A stretch of DNA of 45,791 bases. Origin: Gammaproteobacteria bacterium. GTDB taxonomy: Bacteria > Pseudomonadota > Gammaproteobacteria > SZUA-229. Position 1 is the stretch's first letter. Every line of letters begins with the position of its first letter. The notes under the pieces were generated by a model. It did not search any database. It was not told where the DNA came from and was given only the letters and a program-made list of their open reading frames with translations. The DNA lies in contig JAOULC010000023.1 in assembly GCA_029882215.1 (NCBI GenBank), positions 1-45,791 on the forward strand. The letters are read 5' to 3'. The position numbers were made by a program, and so were the translations under genes. Of the stretch, positions 8,740 to 18,449 are shown one piece after another.

Positions 8740-10482
8740 ATGCAAAAAAACAGCCATAAGATTTCCGGCCATGATGTTGACGTGGTAACTCGTACCGAAC
8801 AAGTCAACCAATTGCTTCACGGTATTCCGGCTACAGTTGTTAGCTGTTTGCTGTTGGCTCTGATCTCGACACTCGTCCTCTGGAACAGCGTGCCGCATAG
8901 TGATCTGCTCATCTGGGTGGCGGTCTTCGTTGCCATTGTGCTTAGCTACTTTTGGCTATGGCATATTGGCAAGCATGCCCTCACTCACAATACCTCTGTT
9001 TTCTGGCGCACTCTGTTACGCCTCGCGGTACTGGTTATTGGTATTACCTGGGGCATGTTACCGGTGTTTTTGTTTCCAAACGACTTGCCACACCAGTTAT
9101 TTCTGCCGTTTGTGGCCTCCGGCATGACGGCGGCAGCAATTGCTGCACTTGCCGCAGATCGTGTTTCCGCGCAACTGTTCCTTTTCCCCATGCTTATTCC
9201 GCTGATCATGCGGCTGTTTGTTGAAGGCGGGGAAATCCCTCTCGCAATGGCTGCAATGATTGTGTTGTATCTTCTCTATCTGCTGATTGTCTCATATCGC
9301 AATGAGCAGGCTTTTCGTGATATGCAGGCGCTACGTGAACAGGTGAGCCTGCAAAATGTTGAATTACGCAAAACTCAGCGTTTAGCCCGGCTCGGCTCCT
9401 GGAAACTCGACATCAAGAGCGGCGACCTGCAATGGTCTGATGAAGTGTACTCGATATATGGTCGCGATCCGCTGAGCTTTACACCAGAACTGTCAACCTA
9501 TTATAAGGAGCTGGTCCACCCTGCCGACCTCGCAGATTTACAGCTGGCGGAACAGGCAGCTTATAGAATACCTGGCCAGCTTCACAGCATTGACCATCGA
9601 ATCATTATGCCAAACGGTGACCTTAGCTGGGTACATGTTGACGGTATGGCCATAACCGACAGCAACGGCCAGCAAACACATTTAGTCGGCACGGTACAGG
9701 ACATCACCGAGCGCAAGCAAAACGAGGTGAATCTGGTCAGTGCGCGCGATGCGGCAGACCATGCCAACAATGCCAAATCCGAATTTCTCACCAGCATGAA
9801 CCACGAGTTGCGTACACCCATGAACGCTATTCTCGGGTATAGTCAGCTGTTGAAACATGAAAACACTTTGTCTGTTAAACATAAAGGATACGCTCAGGAG
9901 ATCCTCAATGCAGGAAAACATCTTCTTCAGCTGATCAACGAAGTACTGGACCTTTCCAAAGTGGAATCCGGCAGCATTAAACTCTCGCTGGAAGCGGTAG
10001 CTGTCCATGATCTTGTCTATGAGTGTTTGCATATGGTCAAACCCCTGGCTGACAAACGTAATATTGCTATCCATCAGCTCGGCCTGCAACTGGCTGTGGT
10101 TCGGGCTGATCGCACCCGTCTCAAACAGGTATTGCTCAACTTGCTTTCCAACGCCATTAAATATAATCATGAAGCTGGCAGTGTAACCCTTGAGCTGAGA
10201 ATGCAGGATCCGCAACACCTGCGTATTCTGGTGACTGACAGTGGTCCGGGCATCCCGGCTAATCGTCTGAGTGAATTATTTATGCCCTTTAACCGGCTTG
10301 GCGCTGAAAATACCAACATTGAAGGCACCGGCATTGGCCTGACAATTACACGCCGCATGGTTGAGATGATGGGTGGCAGTGTGGATGTTATCAGTGAAGT
10401 CGGTATTGGCAGTACTTTCTGGATCGACCTGCCGATTGAACCGGCTGGCGACAATCAACAGCCAGTCAACGAATTCAGCTGA
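8740..10482 (+). CDS. Membrane PAS-domain sensor histidine kinase
   Basis: A 580-residue kinase. About six hydrophobic helices occupy residues 30-190 (a MASE-like membrane sensor), followed by a short coiled linker, a PAS domain (about 205-325, ending GTVQDITERKQNE), a HisKA domain with phospho-acceptor His355 in MNHELRTPMN, and a HATPase_c domain with the N-box NLLSNAIKYN and G-boxes DSGPGIP and GTGIGLTI. It ends after the ATPase domain with no receiver or Hpt domain, so it needs a separate response regulator; none is adjacent. The 3' end converges on the DNA ligase gene with a 13-base gap. The signal sensed is unknown. Confidence 0.9.
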   Translation: MQKNSHKISGHDVDVVTRTEQVNQLLHGIPATVVSCLLLALISTLVLWNSVPHSDLLIWVAVFVAIVLSYFWLWHIGKHALTHNTSVFWRTLLRLAVLVIGITWGMLPVFLFPNDLPHQLFLPFVASGMTAAAIAALAADRVSAQLFLFPMLIPLIMRLFVEGGEIPLAMAAMIVLYLLYLLIVSYRNEQAFRDMQALREQVSLQNVELRKTQRLARLGSWKLDIKSGDLQWSDEVYSIYGRDPLSFTPELSTYYKELVHPADLADLQLAEQAAYRIPGQLHSIDHRIIMPNGDLSWVHVDGMAITDSNGQQTHLVGTVQDITERKQNEVNLVSARDAADHANNAKSEFLTSMNHELRTPMNAILGYSQLLKHENTLSVKHKGYAQEILNAGKHLLQLINEVLDLSKVESGSIKLSLEAVAVHDLVYECLHMVKPLADKRNIAIHQLGLQLAVVRADRTRLKQVLLNLLSNAIKYNHEAGSVTLELRMQDPQHLRILVTDSGPGIPANRLSELFMPFNRLGAENTNIEGTGIGLTITRRMVEMMGGSVDVISEVGIGSTFWIDLPIEPAGDNQQPVNEFS

Positions 10483-10495
10483 CACTATCAAAAAC

Positions 10496-11338
10496 TCAAT
10501 AGTCGTCTCTTATTCTCAGATAACTGGCGAACCGTGGAATACCATTCTTAGTCAGACCGCTGTATTTATAAGTGATTATTGAACCAATCGGTGGTGGATT
10601 TTTACGCTCTGCAACAGTAAACCCTGTACCAATTTTAAAACGCTTTTTATCATGGTTCTCGACCAGAACAGAACCCATCAGGCCTTTGTATTTTCCTTTA
10701 CCGGGGAAATATTTGAGCACCACGGCTTCTGCATCATCAAACTTTTTTAATTTCATCAGGTCACCATGTCGCCCGCTTTTATATAACGATGAACCGGCAT
10801 GCAGCATCAAACCTTCAGCTCCCTGCGCTACCATCGCTTCTAACTTTTCATGCAATGCTGTATGACTTGCTACCCGGTATTGCTTTATCAATTGAATTTG
10901 TTTTACATCGATCTCAGAAACTATTTTCTTTAACTGTTTTAATCGCTGACTGAATACCAATGGACTGCCAGGTAAATCGAACACCATATAATAAATATCC
11001 CCCCAATCTTCATCTGCAGGTTTCTGTCGCCTTACTATACCGGAGAGTTCATCAAAGCGAGCACGCCCTGACCACAGTTCTCCGTCCAGACTGATGTCCG
11101 GTAAAACTTTAATAAACCATTTCGGGGCATAAATGATGTTACCCTGACGGGAAATTAGCTGCTGCCCATTCCATAATGCCCGTACGCCATCCAGCTTTTC
11201 ACTGACCCAGTATTCTTTAAGATTAATATTGTGATTATAATTTTCAGCCAGCAGGAGTTCTGGCATGCGAAGAGTCTCAGATACCGCATTATTAAATGCA
11301 AAAAATAAAATAATTGATAGTAAATAAAGTGCATGCAT
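10496..11338 (-). CDS. ligE: Secreted ATP-dependent DNA ligase, Lig E type
   Basis: A 280-residue minimal ATP-dependent DNA ligase with an N-terminal signal peptide (about residues 1-20, cleavage near AVS-ET). The nucleotidyl-transferase motif I is SEKLDGVRA with the adenylated lysine at about 48; later motifs include SLDGELW, EGLMLH and LMKLKKFDD. A C-terminal OB-like part follows (GSVLVENHDKKRFKIGTGF). Length and domain content match Lig E of Haemophilus, Neisseria and relatives, which lacks extra DNA-binding domains and is thought to act in the periplasm, perhaps in DNA uptake. The housekeeping NAD ligase would be elsewhere. It follows the large hybrid kinase gene on the same strand, with 65 bases between. 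Confidence 0.88.
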   Translation of the reverse strand: MHALYLLSIILFFAFNNAVSETLRMPELLLAENYNHNINLKEYWVSEKLDGVRALWNGQQLISRQGNIIYAPKWFIKVLPDISLDGELWSGRARFDELSGIVRRQKPADEDWGDIYYMVFDLPGSPLVFSQRLKQLKKIVSEIDVKQIQLIKQYRVASHTALHEKLEAMVAQGAEGLMLHAGSSLYKSGRHGDLMKLKKFDDAEAVVLKYFPGKGKYKGLMGSVLVENHDKKRFKIGTGFTVAERKNPPPIGSIITYKYSGLTKNGIPRFASYLRIRDDY

Positions 11339-11403
11339 TTTTCTCTCCCTGAAGTAATTTATGCGATCCTTCGCACATTGATACTATTTATATAAAGTAA
11401 TCG

Positions 11404-14400
11404 CTATCTCTGATTATTTGTGTCGACAGTCAGCCATTTCAGCAGTTTATCTTTTAATTGTATTTCTTCAAACGGTTTAGACAAATAGTCACTCATACCG
11501 GCTGCCAGACATTTTTTTTCATCTTCTTTCATTGCATTAGCGGTTAAAGCAACAATAGGGATCTTGGTATTAGCGCCACCGGCATCACCCGCGCGAATTC
11601 TTCTGCTGGCTTCAAAACCATCCATTTCCGGCATCTGACAATCCATGAATACCAGAGTATAAGGTGCGTCAAGCGGTGCAGCCTTTAATGCCTGCAATGC
11701 CTCTATACCATTACCTGCCACATCAGCAGAAACACCCAGCGCTTCAAGTGTACTGAGTGCCACAATCTGATTGACCTGATTATCCTCCACCAGTAGCACT
11801 CTTGTATTCTCGGGCCAGTCATTATCGTCAGCAGATGCTTCACTCTGTTCTTCATTCTTTTCCGTCATATATTGCTCTACATTCATGTGATCACTGTTTT
11901 CAGTAACCACCGTGAGTGCATCGAACAAATCGGAGGTAGTTGCCGGTTTGGGGAAACAGGCACTAAACCCGTGATCTGAAACATAACTGGTTTCTCCCTG
12001 AAAGCCCATTGGCGTCATCATCACTAATTTCAGACTTTGGAAGCGCTTGTCCGCTTTAATTTTTTTACCCAGTTCCTCACCATCCATGGCCGGCATTTGC
12101 ATATCTATAAATGCAATATCATAGAAAGGATGTTCTTTTTCGTTTGCACGCGCTGCACATAACTCAAGTGCCTCCAGGCCGCTACTTGCCTCCTCCACAT
12201 TCGCGCCCCAGCATTCAAATTGCGTGCGTAACACTTGCCGGTTGGTTGCGTTATCATCTACCACCAGTATGGTCATGGCTGAGATATCAATCTCTGGTAA
12301 AACCTGTTGTAACAGTTTGCTTTTTTGAAAATAAAGTCGCGTGCTAAAGCAGCTACCTTTGCCTACTTCACTTTCCATCTTCAGGTCACCATCCATCAGC
12401 TCAGACAGTTTTTTTGCAATGGACAGACCCAGCCCGGTACCGCCATATTTTCTCGTGGTTGATGCATCCACCTGACTAAATGACTCAAATAGATGCGCTT
12501 GCTTATCCAGTTCAATGCCTATACCGGTGTCGCAGACACTGCACTCGAAACGCAGTATATTTTCTTTCTCCGCCTGTATACTTGCTCTTATAATCACCTC
12601 TCCCTCGTCTGTGAACTTGATGGCATTACTTACCAGATTGGTTAGTATCTGGCGCACCCTGCCGGGGTCACCGTTGACTTTTGTGTCATTAATCGCGCTT
12701 ACATCCAGCACTAACTCTAGACCTTTTGCCTGTGCCCCATAACTTAGTGCCTCAGCCATGTCACCCATCATGTCTCGCAGATCAAAATCTATTTTTTCTA
12801 TTTCCAGTTTTCCTGCGTCTACTTTTGAAAAATCCAGAATATCATTAATCAACTTTAAAAGTGATTTTGCACTGTTTTGTGCAACTAAGACCCTGTGTTT
12901 TTGTACCTCGTCAAGTTCTGTGTTTTGTAATAAACTCAGCATACCCAATATGCCATTCATTGGTGTACGAATTTCGTGGCTCATGCTGGCCAGAAATTCA
13001 CCTTTTGCCGTGACTGCCGCCTCTGCTAATTCTTTCGCTTCATATAATTGTGCTTCGGCTTTTTTACGCTCAGTAATATCAGCCCGAATAGCAACATAAC
13101 TTTTTGGTTTTCCATTTGCATGCATGAACGGCACAATGGTTGTATCGACCCAGTACAGGCGCCCACTTTTTGCTTTATTACAAATTTCAGCATGCCATAC
13201 CTTGCCTCTGGAAATTGTGTGATACATCTGGTGAAAAAATTCCTTTTCATGGAAACCTGAATTCAGCATACGGTGGTTTTTTCCGATCAACTCCTCAGAG
13301 CTGTAACCACTTATTTCGGTAAATTTATCATTCACAAATGTAATTGTTCCCTGTACATCAGTAATTGCAACAATTGCATGCTGATCGAGTGCGTACTTTT
13401 GCTCTGCCAGTTCAGTTTCTGCTAATTTACGCTCAGTAATATCGGTACGTATGGCCACATAACTTTTCGGTTTATTGTTATCATCCATGAATGGCACGAT
13501 GGTTGTATCTACCCAATAAAGCCGCCCGTTTTTTGCCCTGTTACAGATTTCACCATTCCATACGAGTCCGTTGCTAATCGTATGATACATTCTTTGAAAA
13601 AATTCTTTACTGTGATGACCGGAGTTGAGCATGCGATGGTTCTGCCCAATCAGCTCTTCAGAACTGTAGCCACTGATTTCTGTAAATTTATAGTTCACGA
13701 ATGTTATTGTGCCGCCAATATCTGTGATAGCCACTATTGCATGCTGATCAAGCGCATACTTCTGCTCGGCTAATTCGGCTAGTGCCTGATTCGACTCATC
13801 CCTGCTGGATTTAACATCGGCTTCATAGCGCTGGCGCATTTCCATCATTTTATTAAATGAATCCACTAGCCGTGCTATTTCATTAGCTGACTTAACTTCG
13901 ACTCTCTGAACTGTTTCACCCGCAGCGAAGTCTTCTGTGGCTTCTGCTAACAGCATAATGGGTTTTGAAATTCGTCTTGCCTGATACACCGACAGTGCAA
14001 TCACAATAAAAAAAGTCAACAGCAGCACTGCTGTTGTTATTTTTGCAAATAATGCCGATGATTCCAGCGCCTCATCCTCATCAATTTCACTGATCAGAGC
14101 CCAGCTAACATCAGGCAGCCTTAGCATCTGATGAATGCCTATCACCTTTTTATTATCTGCACCGGTATATTGAAAATGCTTTTCTATCTGATCATAATGC
14201 TCTTTGCCCTGCTCACCATGTTCCTCTTTCCAGAGTTTTAATTGCTCCGTATTTATTACTCTTCGCAACACCTCCTTTTCATCATCACGCACAGGTGATC
14301 TCAGTTTTCCGTCTTCACCCACCAGGTAATGGGTCAGGGTACTGTGACTTTTTAAATGCTTTTTTAGCGTACTAATAAACCCGGCTAGCCGAATCTGGAT

Positions 14401-15060
14401 AGCAATAAATCCAGCCTGTTTGCCTGAATCATCCAGCAGTGCTGTCGAAATAAACCCTGATACAATATTACCGGATGGCCCATACCGCTCCAGATCAGAA
14501 AAAACCCGGCGGCCCGTTTGTCTGACTTTTTTAACACTTTTTGCGAACAGGGTATCAGAATACCTACCGGTGAAAAGATTTGTACCCAGATCATCTTCAT
14601 GTGCCACTGAGTAAATGATGTTGCCTTCTGTATCAATTAAAAACAGATCATAAATATATTCATACTGATGTTTCAGACTCACCAGATCAACTTGCTGGTT
14701 TCTTGTACGCAATCTCCAGTCGTCACTGTTTACGTAATCACTCAGCTTCTTTCCGCTTTTACTGAATCCTTCAGCTAATGAAATCAGTAGCTGTAAGTTT
14801 CCCTTGGATTTTGCGTGACTATCCAGAAACAGTAGCCGATAGTCAAACCAGCTCTCTATATAGCCGGCACTTAACATTAATGACTGTTGCACAGATTCAG
14901 CGGCTGCCGTCTTCAGGCTGGCTGTGGTATTTTGATATCCGATCCATGACAACAGCATAAGCGGCAATAGTGACAGCAATAAAAACCACAACACCAGCGT
15001 GTGGCCCAGTGACGGGTACTTTTTATATGCCTTCGTTGATTTATCGTTCAGATTTTTCAT
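11404..15060 (-). CDS. Hybrid sensor histidine kinase, Cache-HAMP-PAS-PAS-HisKA-HATPase-REC-REC
   Basis: A 1218-residue inner-membrane hybrid kinase. Order: helix at about 20-40, periplasmic Cache-like region to about 330, helix at about 335-358, HAMP (about 360-412), two nearly identical PAS domains (about 425-550 and 550-670), HisKA with His695 in MSHEIRTPMNG, HATPase_c (NLVSNAIKFT, DTGIGI, GTGLGLSI), REC1 (LVVDDN, phospho-Asp in FIDMQMP) and REC2 (LLVEDN, phospho-Asp in FMDCQMP, KPF). No Hpt domain is present, so a BarA-type relay through REC would need a separate Hpt protein, or phosphate goes to an unlinked regulator. The PAS repeat suggests recent internal duplication. The signal is unknown. 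Confidence 0.92.
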   Translation of the reverse strand: MKNLNDKSTKAYKKYPSLGHTLVLWFLLLSLLPLMLLSWIGYQNTTASLKTAAAESVQQSLMLSAGYIESWFDYRLLFLDSHAKSKGNLQLLISLAEGFSKSGKKLSDYVNSDDWRLRTRNQQVDLVSLKHQYEYIYDLFLIDTEGNIIYSVAHEDDLGTNLFTGRYSDTLFAKSVKKVRQTGRRVFSDLERYGPSGNIVSGFISTALLDDSGKQAGFIAIQIRLAGFISTLKKHLKSHSTLTHYLVGEDGKLRSPVRDDEKEVLRRVINTEQLKLWKEEHGEQGKEHYDQIEKHFQYTGADNKKVIGIHQMLRLPDVSWALISEIDEDEALESSALFAKITTAVLLLTFFIVIALSVYQARRISKPIMLLAEATEDFAAGETVQRVEVKSANEIARLVDSFNKMMEMRQRYEADVKSSRDESNQALAELAEQKYALDQHAIVAITDIGGTITFVNYKFTEISGYSSEELIGQNHRMLNSGHHSKEFFQRMYHTISNGLVWNGEICNRAKNGRLYWVDTTIVPFMDDNNKPKSYVAIRTDITERKLAETELAEQKYALDQHAIVAITDVQGTITFVNDKFTEISGYSSEELIGKNHRMLNSGFHEKEFFHQMYHTISRGKVWHAEICNKAKSGRLYWVDTTIVPFMHANGKPKSYVAIRADITERKKAEAQLYEAKELAEAAVTAKGEFLASMSHEIRTPMNGILGMLSLLQNTELDEVQKHRVLVAQNSAKSLLKLINDILDFSKVDAGKLEIEKIDFDLRDMMGDMAEALSYGAQAKGLELVLDVSAINDTKVNGDPGRVRQILTNLVSNAIKFTDEGEVIIRASIQAEKENILRFECSVCDTGIGIELDKQAHLFESFSQVDASTTRKYGGTGLGLSIAKKLSELMDGDLKMESEVGKGSCFSTRLYFQKSKLLQQVLPEIDISAMTILVVDDNATNRQVLRTQFECWGANVEEASSGLEALELCAARANEKEHPFYDIAFIDMQMPAMDGEELGKKIKADKRFQSLKLVMMTPMGFQGETSYVSDHGFSACFPKPATTSDLFDALTVVTENSDHMNVEQYMTEKNEEQSEASADDNDWPENTRVLLVEDNQVNQIVALSTLEALGVSADVAGNGIEALQALKAAPLDAPYTLVFMDCQMPEMDGFEASRRIRAGDAGGANTKIPIVALTANAMKEDEKKCLAAGMSDYLSKPFEEIQLKDKLLKWLTVDTNNQR
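13068..13430 (-). repeat. Second copy of the 121-codon PAS repeat
   Basis: Homologous, at exactly 363 bases offset, to 13431-13793. Both encode a PAS/PAC unit from ELAEQKYALDQHAIVAITD to DITERK; about four in five residues are identical and long DNA stretches match. The whole-codon offset indicates an in-frame tandem duplication inside the kinase gene. Confidence 0.85.
13431..13793 (-). repeat. First copy of the 121-codon PAS repeat
   Basis: The N-terminal of the two PAS copies in the hybrid kinase. Differences from the second copy cluster at ITFVNYKF versus ITFVNDKF, at SGHHSKEFFQR versus SGFHEKEFFHQ, and at MDDNNK versus MHANGK. Confidence 0.85.
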
Positions 15061-15284
15061 ACGATGAATTAGCGTGCCGATGAGCCAGCGTAGTAGTCAT
15101 CACCAGCCTATTAGCCTGTGCCTTTTTTGTTCTCAACTGATATTCTTTGGTCTATCTGATTCACCAAGCATTTTCGTCCCATATCTTTTAACTATTACCT
15201 CTGTATTCTTTGCCGACTTACTTCAGTTTAGCCGTTTTATTTGTTTTTTCTGCCTTTTTTACTTTTTTTGAGAATTCTACAGGC

Positions 15285-15312
15285 AAAAAAAAAGGCCGGG
15301 CAAGCCCGACCT
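15285..15312 (-). terminator. Intrinsic terminator after glnK-amtB
   Basis: On the minus strand a nine-pair stem, AGGTCGGGC-TT-GCCCGGCCT with one wobble pair, is followed by nine T. It lies 26 bases past the amtB stop codon. The plus-strand side also carries a short T run, but there is no plus gene entering it. Confidence 0.92.
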
Positions 15313-15338
15313 TTTTCGTTAGCACTAAAACTCAAGTC

Positions 15339-16604
15339 TTAGTTTTTAGTAAACTCCGGATAAGCTTCCATACCACACTCTGCCAGGTCTACACCTTCGT
15401 ATTCTTCTTCCTCTGTAACACGAATACCCATCACAGCCTTGATGACTGCCCATACGATCAGACTAGTACCAAAGACCCAGATAAAGATAGTCAGTGCGCC
15501 AATGATCTGGCCTGAGAATGAAGCACCATCGTTAGTAAATGGTACCAGTAACAAACCTAACAGGCCGACCACGCCGTGTACTGAAATCGCACCGACAGGA
15601 TCATCTATCTTCATTTTATCCAGCGTAATGATACTGAATACAACCAGCACACCACCAATTCCGCCAAACAGGGTTGCCTGTAAAGCTGTAGGTGTAGATG
15701 GCTCTGCAGTAATCGCTACCAGACCCGCTAATGCACCGTTTAATAACATGGTTAGATCCGCTTTACCAAACAGTATACGCGCAGTAATCATGGCTGCTAC
15801 GGCACCACCGGCTGCAGCTGCATTAGTATTTAAAAATACCATTGCCACAGAGTTAGCACTCGCGATGTCACCCAGTTTAAGCACTGAACCACCGTTAAAG
15901 CCAAACCAGCCCATCCATAAAATGAATGTACCTAAAGTTGCCATCGGTAAGTTTGCACCAGGTATTGCGTTAACAGTACCATCTGCACCGTATTTACCTT
16001 TACGTGCACCCAGTAGTAACACACCCGCTAATGCAGCAGATGCACCGGCCATGTGAACAATACCGGAGCCGGCAAAGTCAGAGAAACCAAGGTCACCCAG
16101 CGTGTACATACCGAATACGGCTGCGCCACCCCAGGTCCATAAGCCTTCCATAGGGTAGATGAAGCCAGTCATGACCACTGCAAAAGCCAGGAAAGCCCAC
16201 AGTTTCATGCGCTCAGCAACTGCACCCGATACGATTGACATTGCTGTTGCAACAAATACAACCTGGAAGAAAAAGTCTGAAGCAGAGGAATAAACCGAAC
16301 CGCCATCAAAACCATTTTCTTTTGATGAAGCCAGCGCATCGGCTACCAGTGTTTCACCACCGGCAATACCACTTAAGAAGTAGCCACCGCCGTACATGAT
16401 TGCATAACCACAAACCATGTACATGATGCAGGAAATTGCATACAGCGCAACATTCTTAGTCAGAATTTCTGTTGTGTTTTTTGAACGAACCAGACCCGCT
16501 TCTAACATTGAGAAACCGGCAGCCATCCACATTACCAAGGCACCCATTACTAAAAAGTAAAAGGTATCCATTGCATACTGAAGTTCGAAAATTTGATTTT
16601 CCAC
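15339..16604 (-). CDS. amtB: Ammonium transporter AmtB
   Basis: A 421-residue polytopic protein of the Amt/Rh family that conducts ammonia across the inner membrane as a trimer. About eleven helices are seen. The pore twin histidines sit in SGIVHMAGASAALAG and GAISVHGVVGL; the early motif GFSMLEAGLVRSKN and the segment GWFGFNGGS are also typical. The C-terminal tail (VTEEEEYEGVDLAECGMEAYPEF) is the conserved cytoplasmic part to which GlnK binds. There is no clear cleavable signal peptide, as in many non-enteric Amt proteins. It lies 18 bases below glnK, in the classic glnK-amtB operon, so transcription should come from the sigma-54 promoter upstream of glnK. Confidence 0.96.
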   Translation of the reverse strand: MENQIFELQYAMDTFYFLVMGALVMWMAAGFSMLEAGLVRSKNTTEILTKNVALYAISCIMYMVCGYAIMYGGGYFLSGIAGGETLVADALASSKENGFDGGSVYSSASDFFFQVVFVATAMSIVSGAVAERMKLWAFLAFAVVMTGFIYPMEGLWTWGGAAVFGMYTLGDLGFSDFAGSGIVHMAGASAALAGVLLLGARKGKYGADGTVNAIPGANLPMATLGTFILWMGWFGFNGGSVLKLGDIASANSVAMVFLNTNAAAAGGAVAAMITARILFGKADLTMLLNGALAGLVAITAEPSTPTALQATLFGGIGGVLVVFSIITLDKMKIDDPVGAISVHGVVGLLGLLLVPFTNDGASFSGQIIGALTIFIWVFGTSLIVWAVIKAVMGIRVTEEEEYEGVDLAECGMEAYPEFTKN

Positions 16605-16622
16605 TTTTATAGCCCCCTTAAA

Positions 16623-17018
<396 letters not shown>

Positions 17019-17064
17019 TCAATACAATAAAAAATATTGAACATTCCGTAATGCCTAAACTACT

Positions 17065-17080
17065 TGCAGAATCCAGGCCA
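17065..17080 (-). promoter_or_regulatory. Sigma-54 promoter of glnK-amtB
   Basis: Minus-strand TGGCCTGGATTCTGCA fits TGGCAYR-N4-TTGCA with one mismatch in each element and the required GG-N10-GC spacing. The predicted start is near 17054, giving a leader of about 93 bases to the glnK ATG. Confidence 0.8.
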
Positions 17081-17141
17081 AGTTTTTTAATCAATAAAAT
17101 CAATGAGATAGCTATTAGATGACTGAATGGATATATGACAG

Positions 17142-17198
17142 GCATTTTATTGGTGCAAAAAAAACGACTAAATAGCCCGGAAGGCACCAGAACAGTGC
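17142..17198 (-). promoter_or_regulatory. Two NtrC-type sites upstream of glnK
   Basis: GCATTTTATTGGTGC (17142-17156, one mismatch) and GCACCAGAACAGTGC (17184-17198, both half-sites perfect) match GCAC-N7-GTGC. Centres are about 95 and 137 bases upstream of the predicted start, the usual enhancer position for NtrC. Confidence 0.75.
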
Positions 17199-17433
17199 AG
17201 ATGACGTGCATTGCTTTATTGCTTGTCTAATTCGGCTGTTTAACTTTATTAATTTTTCTTTTCTTCAGCGTAAATTAATCCGTTGTATAGCGATTTAAAG
17301 CAAATCTGACATGCTTATTTTTTTCCTCAAGCTAGTATTTTTAAAAGCGCCTAAAACAGATGAAACAGTGATGTGATTTAGTGGAAGCGGTTTTGCAACA
17401 ACCATTTTTAAGTTGTTAATAAAATGAATTGAT

Positions 17434-17464
17434 AAAAAAAGTGGTGTCTGAAACCAGACACCAC
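17434..17464 (-). terminator. Strong intrinsic terminator, minus strand
   Basis: A perfect 10-pair stem GTGGTGTCTG/CAGACACCAC with a 4-base loop, followed on the minus strand by seven T. It is about 230 bases beyond the porin stop codon and beyond a first terminator, so it may end readthrough or an unannotated transcript from 17465-17633. Confidence 0.8.
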
Positions 17465-17633
17465 TAAGACCACAAGGAGTTATCAAAAAAATTTAAAAAA
17501 GTATTCGTATTTACATTTAAAGCGCTCATAAAATGATGAGGCTGGTCGACACAAATAAAAAGTCAGTTAGTCCTGTTCATATCATGAGTTGTCAGAACGT
17601 AAGTGTTAGCACCACGCTCTTTAAATTCTTTAA

Positions 17634-17666
17634 AAAAAGGATGCCTGTCTGGCAGACACCCTTTTT
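17634..17666 (-). terminator. Terminator directly after the porin gene
   Basis: A 14-pair stem (five A-T pairs, then GGGTGTCTG against CAGGCATCC with wobbles) around a 5-base loop, flanked by A and T runs, so it could work on both strands. It starts 26 bases past the porin stop. Its arm sequence resembles the second terminator at 17441. Confidence 0.8.
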
Positions 17667-17691
17667 TATTACTTCATAAGCTTATACAAGC

Positions 17692-18330
17692 TTATTTGCC
17701 CATTGGCAGAGAGTAAGACATCATTACTTTTGGCTCTTCTGAAATACCAGCAGTATCATCGCTTGGTAAGCTCACAGTAAATGACAGTGCGTCAGTTGCA
17801 GCGAAGCTTAAGTCAATGTGTGTGTACTCGCCTAAACCTGAATCAGTTGTCGTTGAACCGTATGTAACCGAAGCCGGGCCAAACTCAGCACCAACTGTCA
17901 TATAGTCATAACCGTCACCCATGTACATTGTCAGAGAAGCCATTTCATAGCTCAGGCCGATCACTGTTTCTTCACCGTGTACACTTTCTTCCGGGTAGTT
18001 AAACGTGTAGTAGCTAACGTCATATCCAACACCAGCTACTTCGCCAGCGTAACCAACACCAAAGTCAACTTCAACGCCATCTGTAGTTGTATCAGAAGCA
18101 ACACCTTCACTAGACATCCAGCCAAATGCATAGGCACCTGAGTCATGTGAATAATCAATGCTACCTGATAATGTTGGAGCACCATCACTTACATTCTGTC
18201 CACGCCATAAGTACATAGATGAAACAGTTGCGCTGTAGCCAACTTCTGCATTAACTGCTGTTGGTGCCATTGCAGGTACTGCTAAAACGATAGCCGCTGT
18301 GATTGCTTTTAAGTTTGTAGAAAGTTTCAT
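17692..18330 (-). CDS. TorF family putative porin under sigma-54/NtrC control
   Basis: A 212-residue outer-membrane protein. The signal peptide covers residues 1-28 (cleavage after AVNA). The mature part alternates small, aromatic and acidic residues as in beta-barrels, and has the segment YLWRGQNVSDGAPTLSGSID typical of the proteobacterial Gcw_chp/TorF family; it ends in a short strand. Family function is poorly known; pores for small solutes are proposed. The upstream region has a near-consensus sigma-54 promoter with NtrC sites centred at about -108 and -140, so it should be made under nitrogen limitation. Methylophilus also has a porin gene, fmdC, with its amide genes, so this could be the outer-membrane entry for urea and amides; that role is inference. 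Confidence 0.82.
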   Translation of the reverse strand: MKLSTNLKAITAAIVLAVPAMAPTAVNAEVGYSATVSSMYLWRGQNVSDGAPTLSGSIDYSHDSGAYAFGWMSSEGVASDTTTDGVEVDFGVGYAGEVAGVGYDVSYYTFNYPEESVHGEETVIGLSYEMASLTMYMGDGYDYMTVGAEFGPASVTYGSTTTDSGLGEYTHIDLSFAATDALSFTVSLPSDDTAGISEEPKVMMSYSLPMGK

Positions 18331-18449
18331 TTACTTTGTTCTCCCAAGAGTTTTTTACTCAACATATTAATTTGCATAACAAACCATAATCACTCGCTAA
18401 CTCGTCGTCCTGTCTAGTCGGCTTATAATTACGAATCTGCTATACATTT

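Noticed and set aside
15439-16056. A 205-codon plus-strand frame
   Set aside because: Antisense to amtB; low-complexity Pro/Ala-rich translation with no family likeness.
17585-17680. A 31-codon plus-strand frame starting at ATG 17585
   Set aside because: No ribosome site, and it runs through a terminator hairpin.
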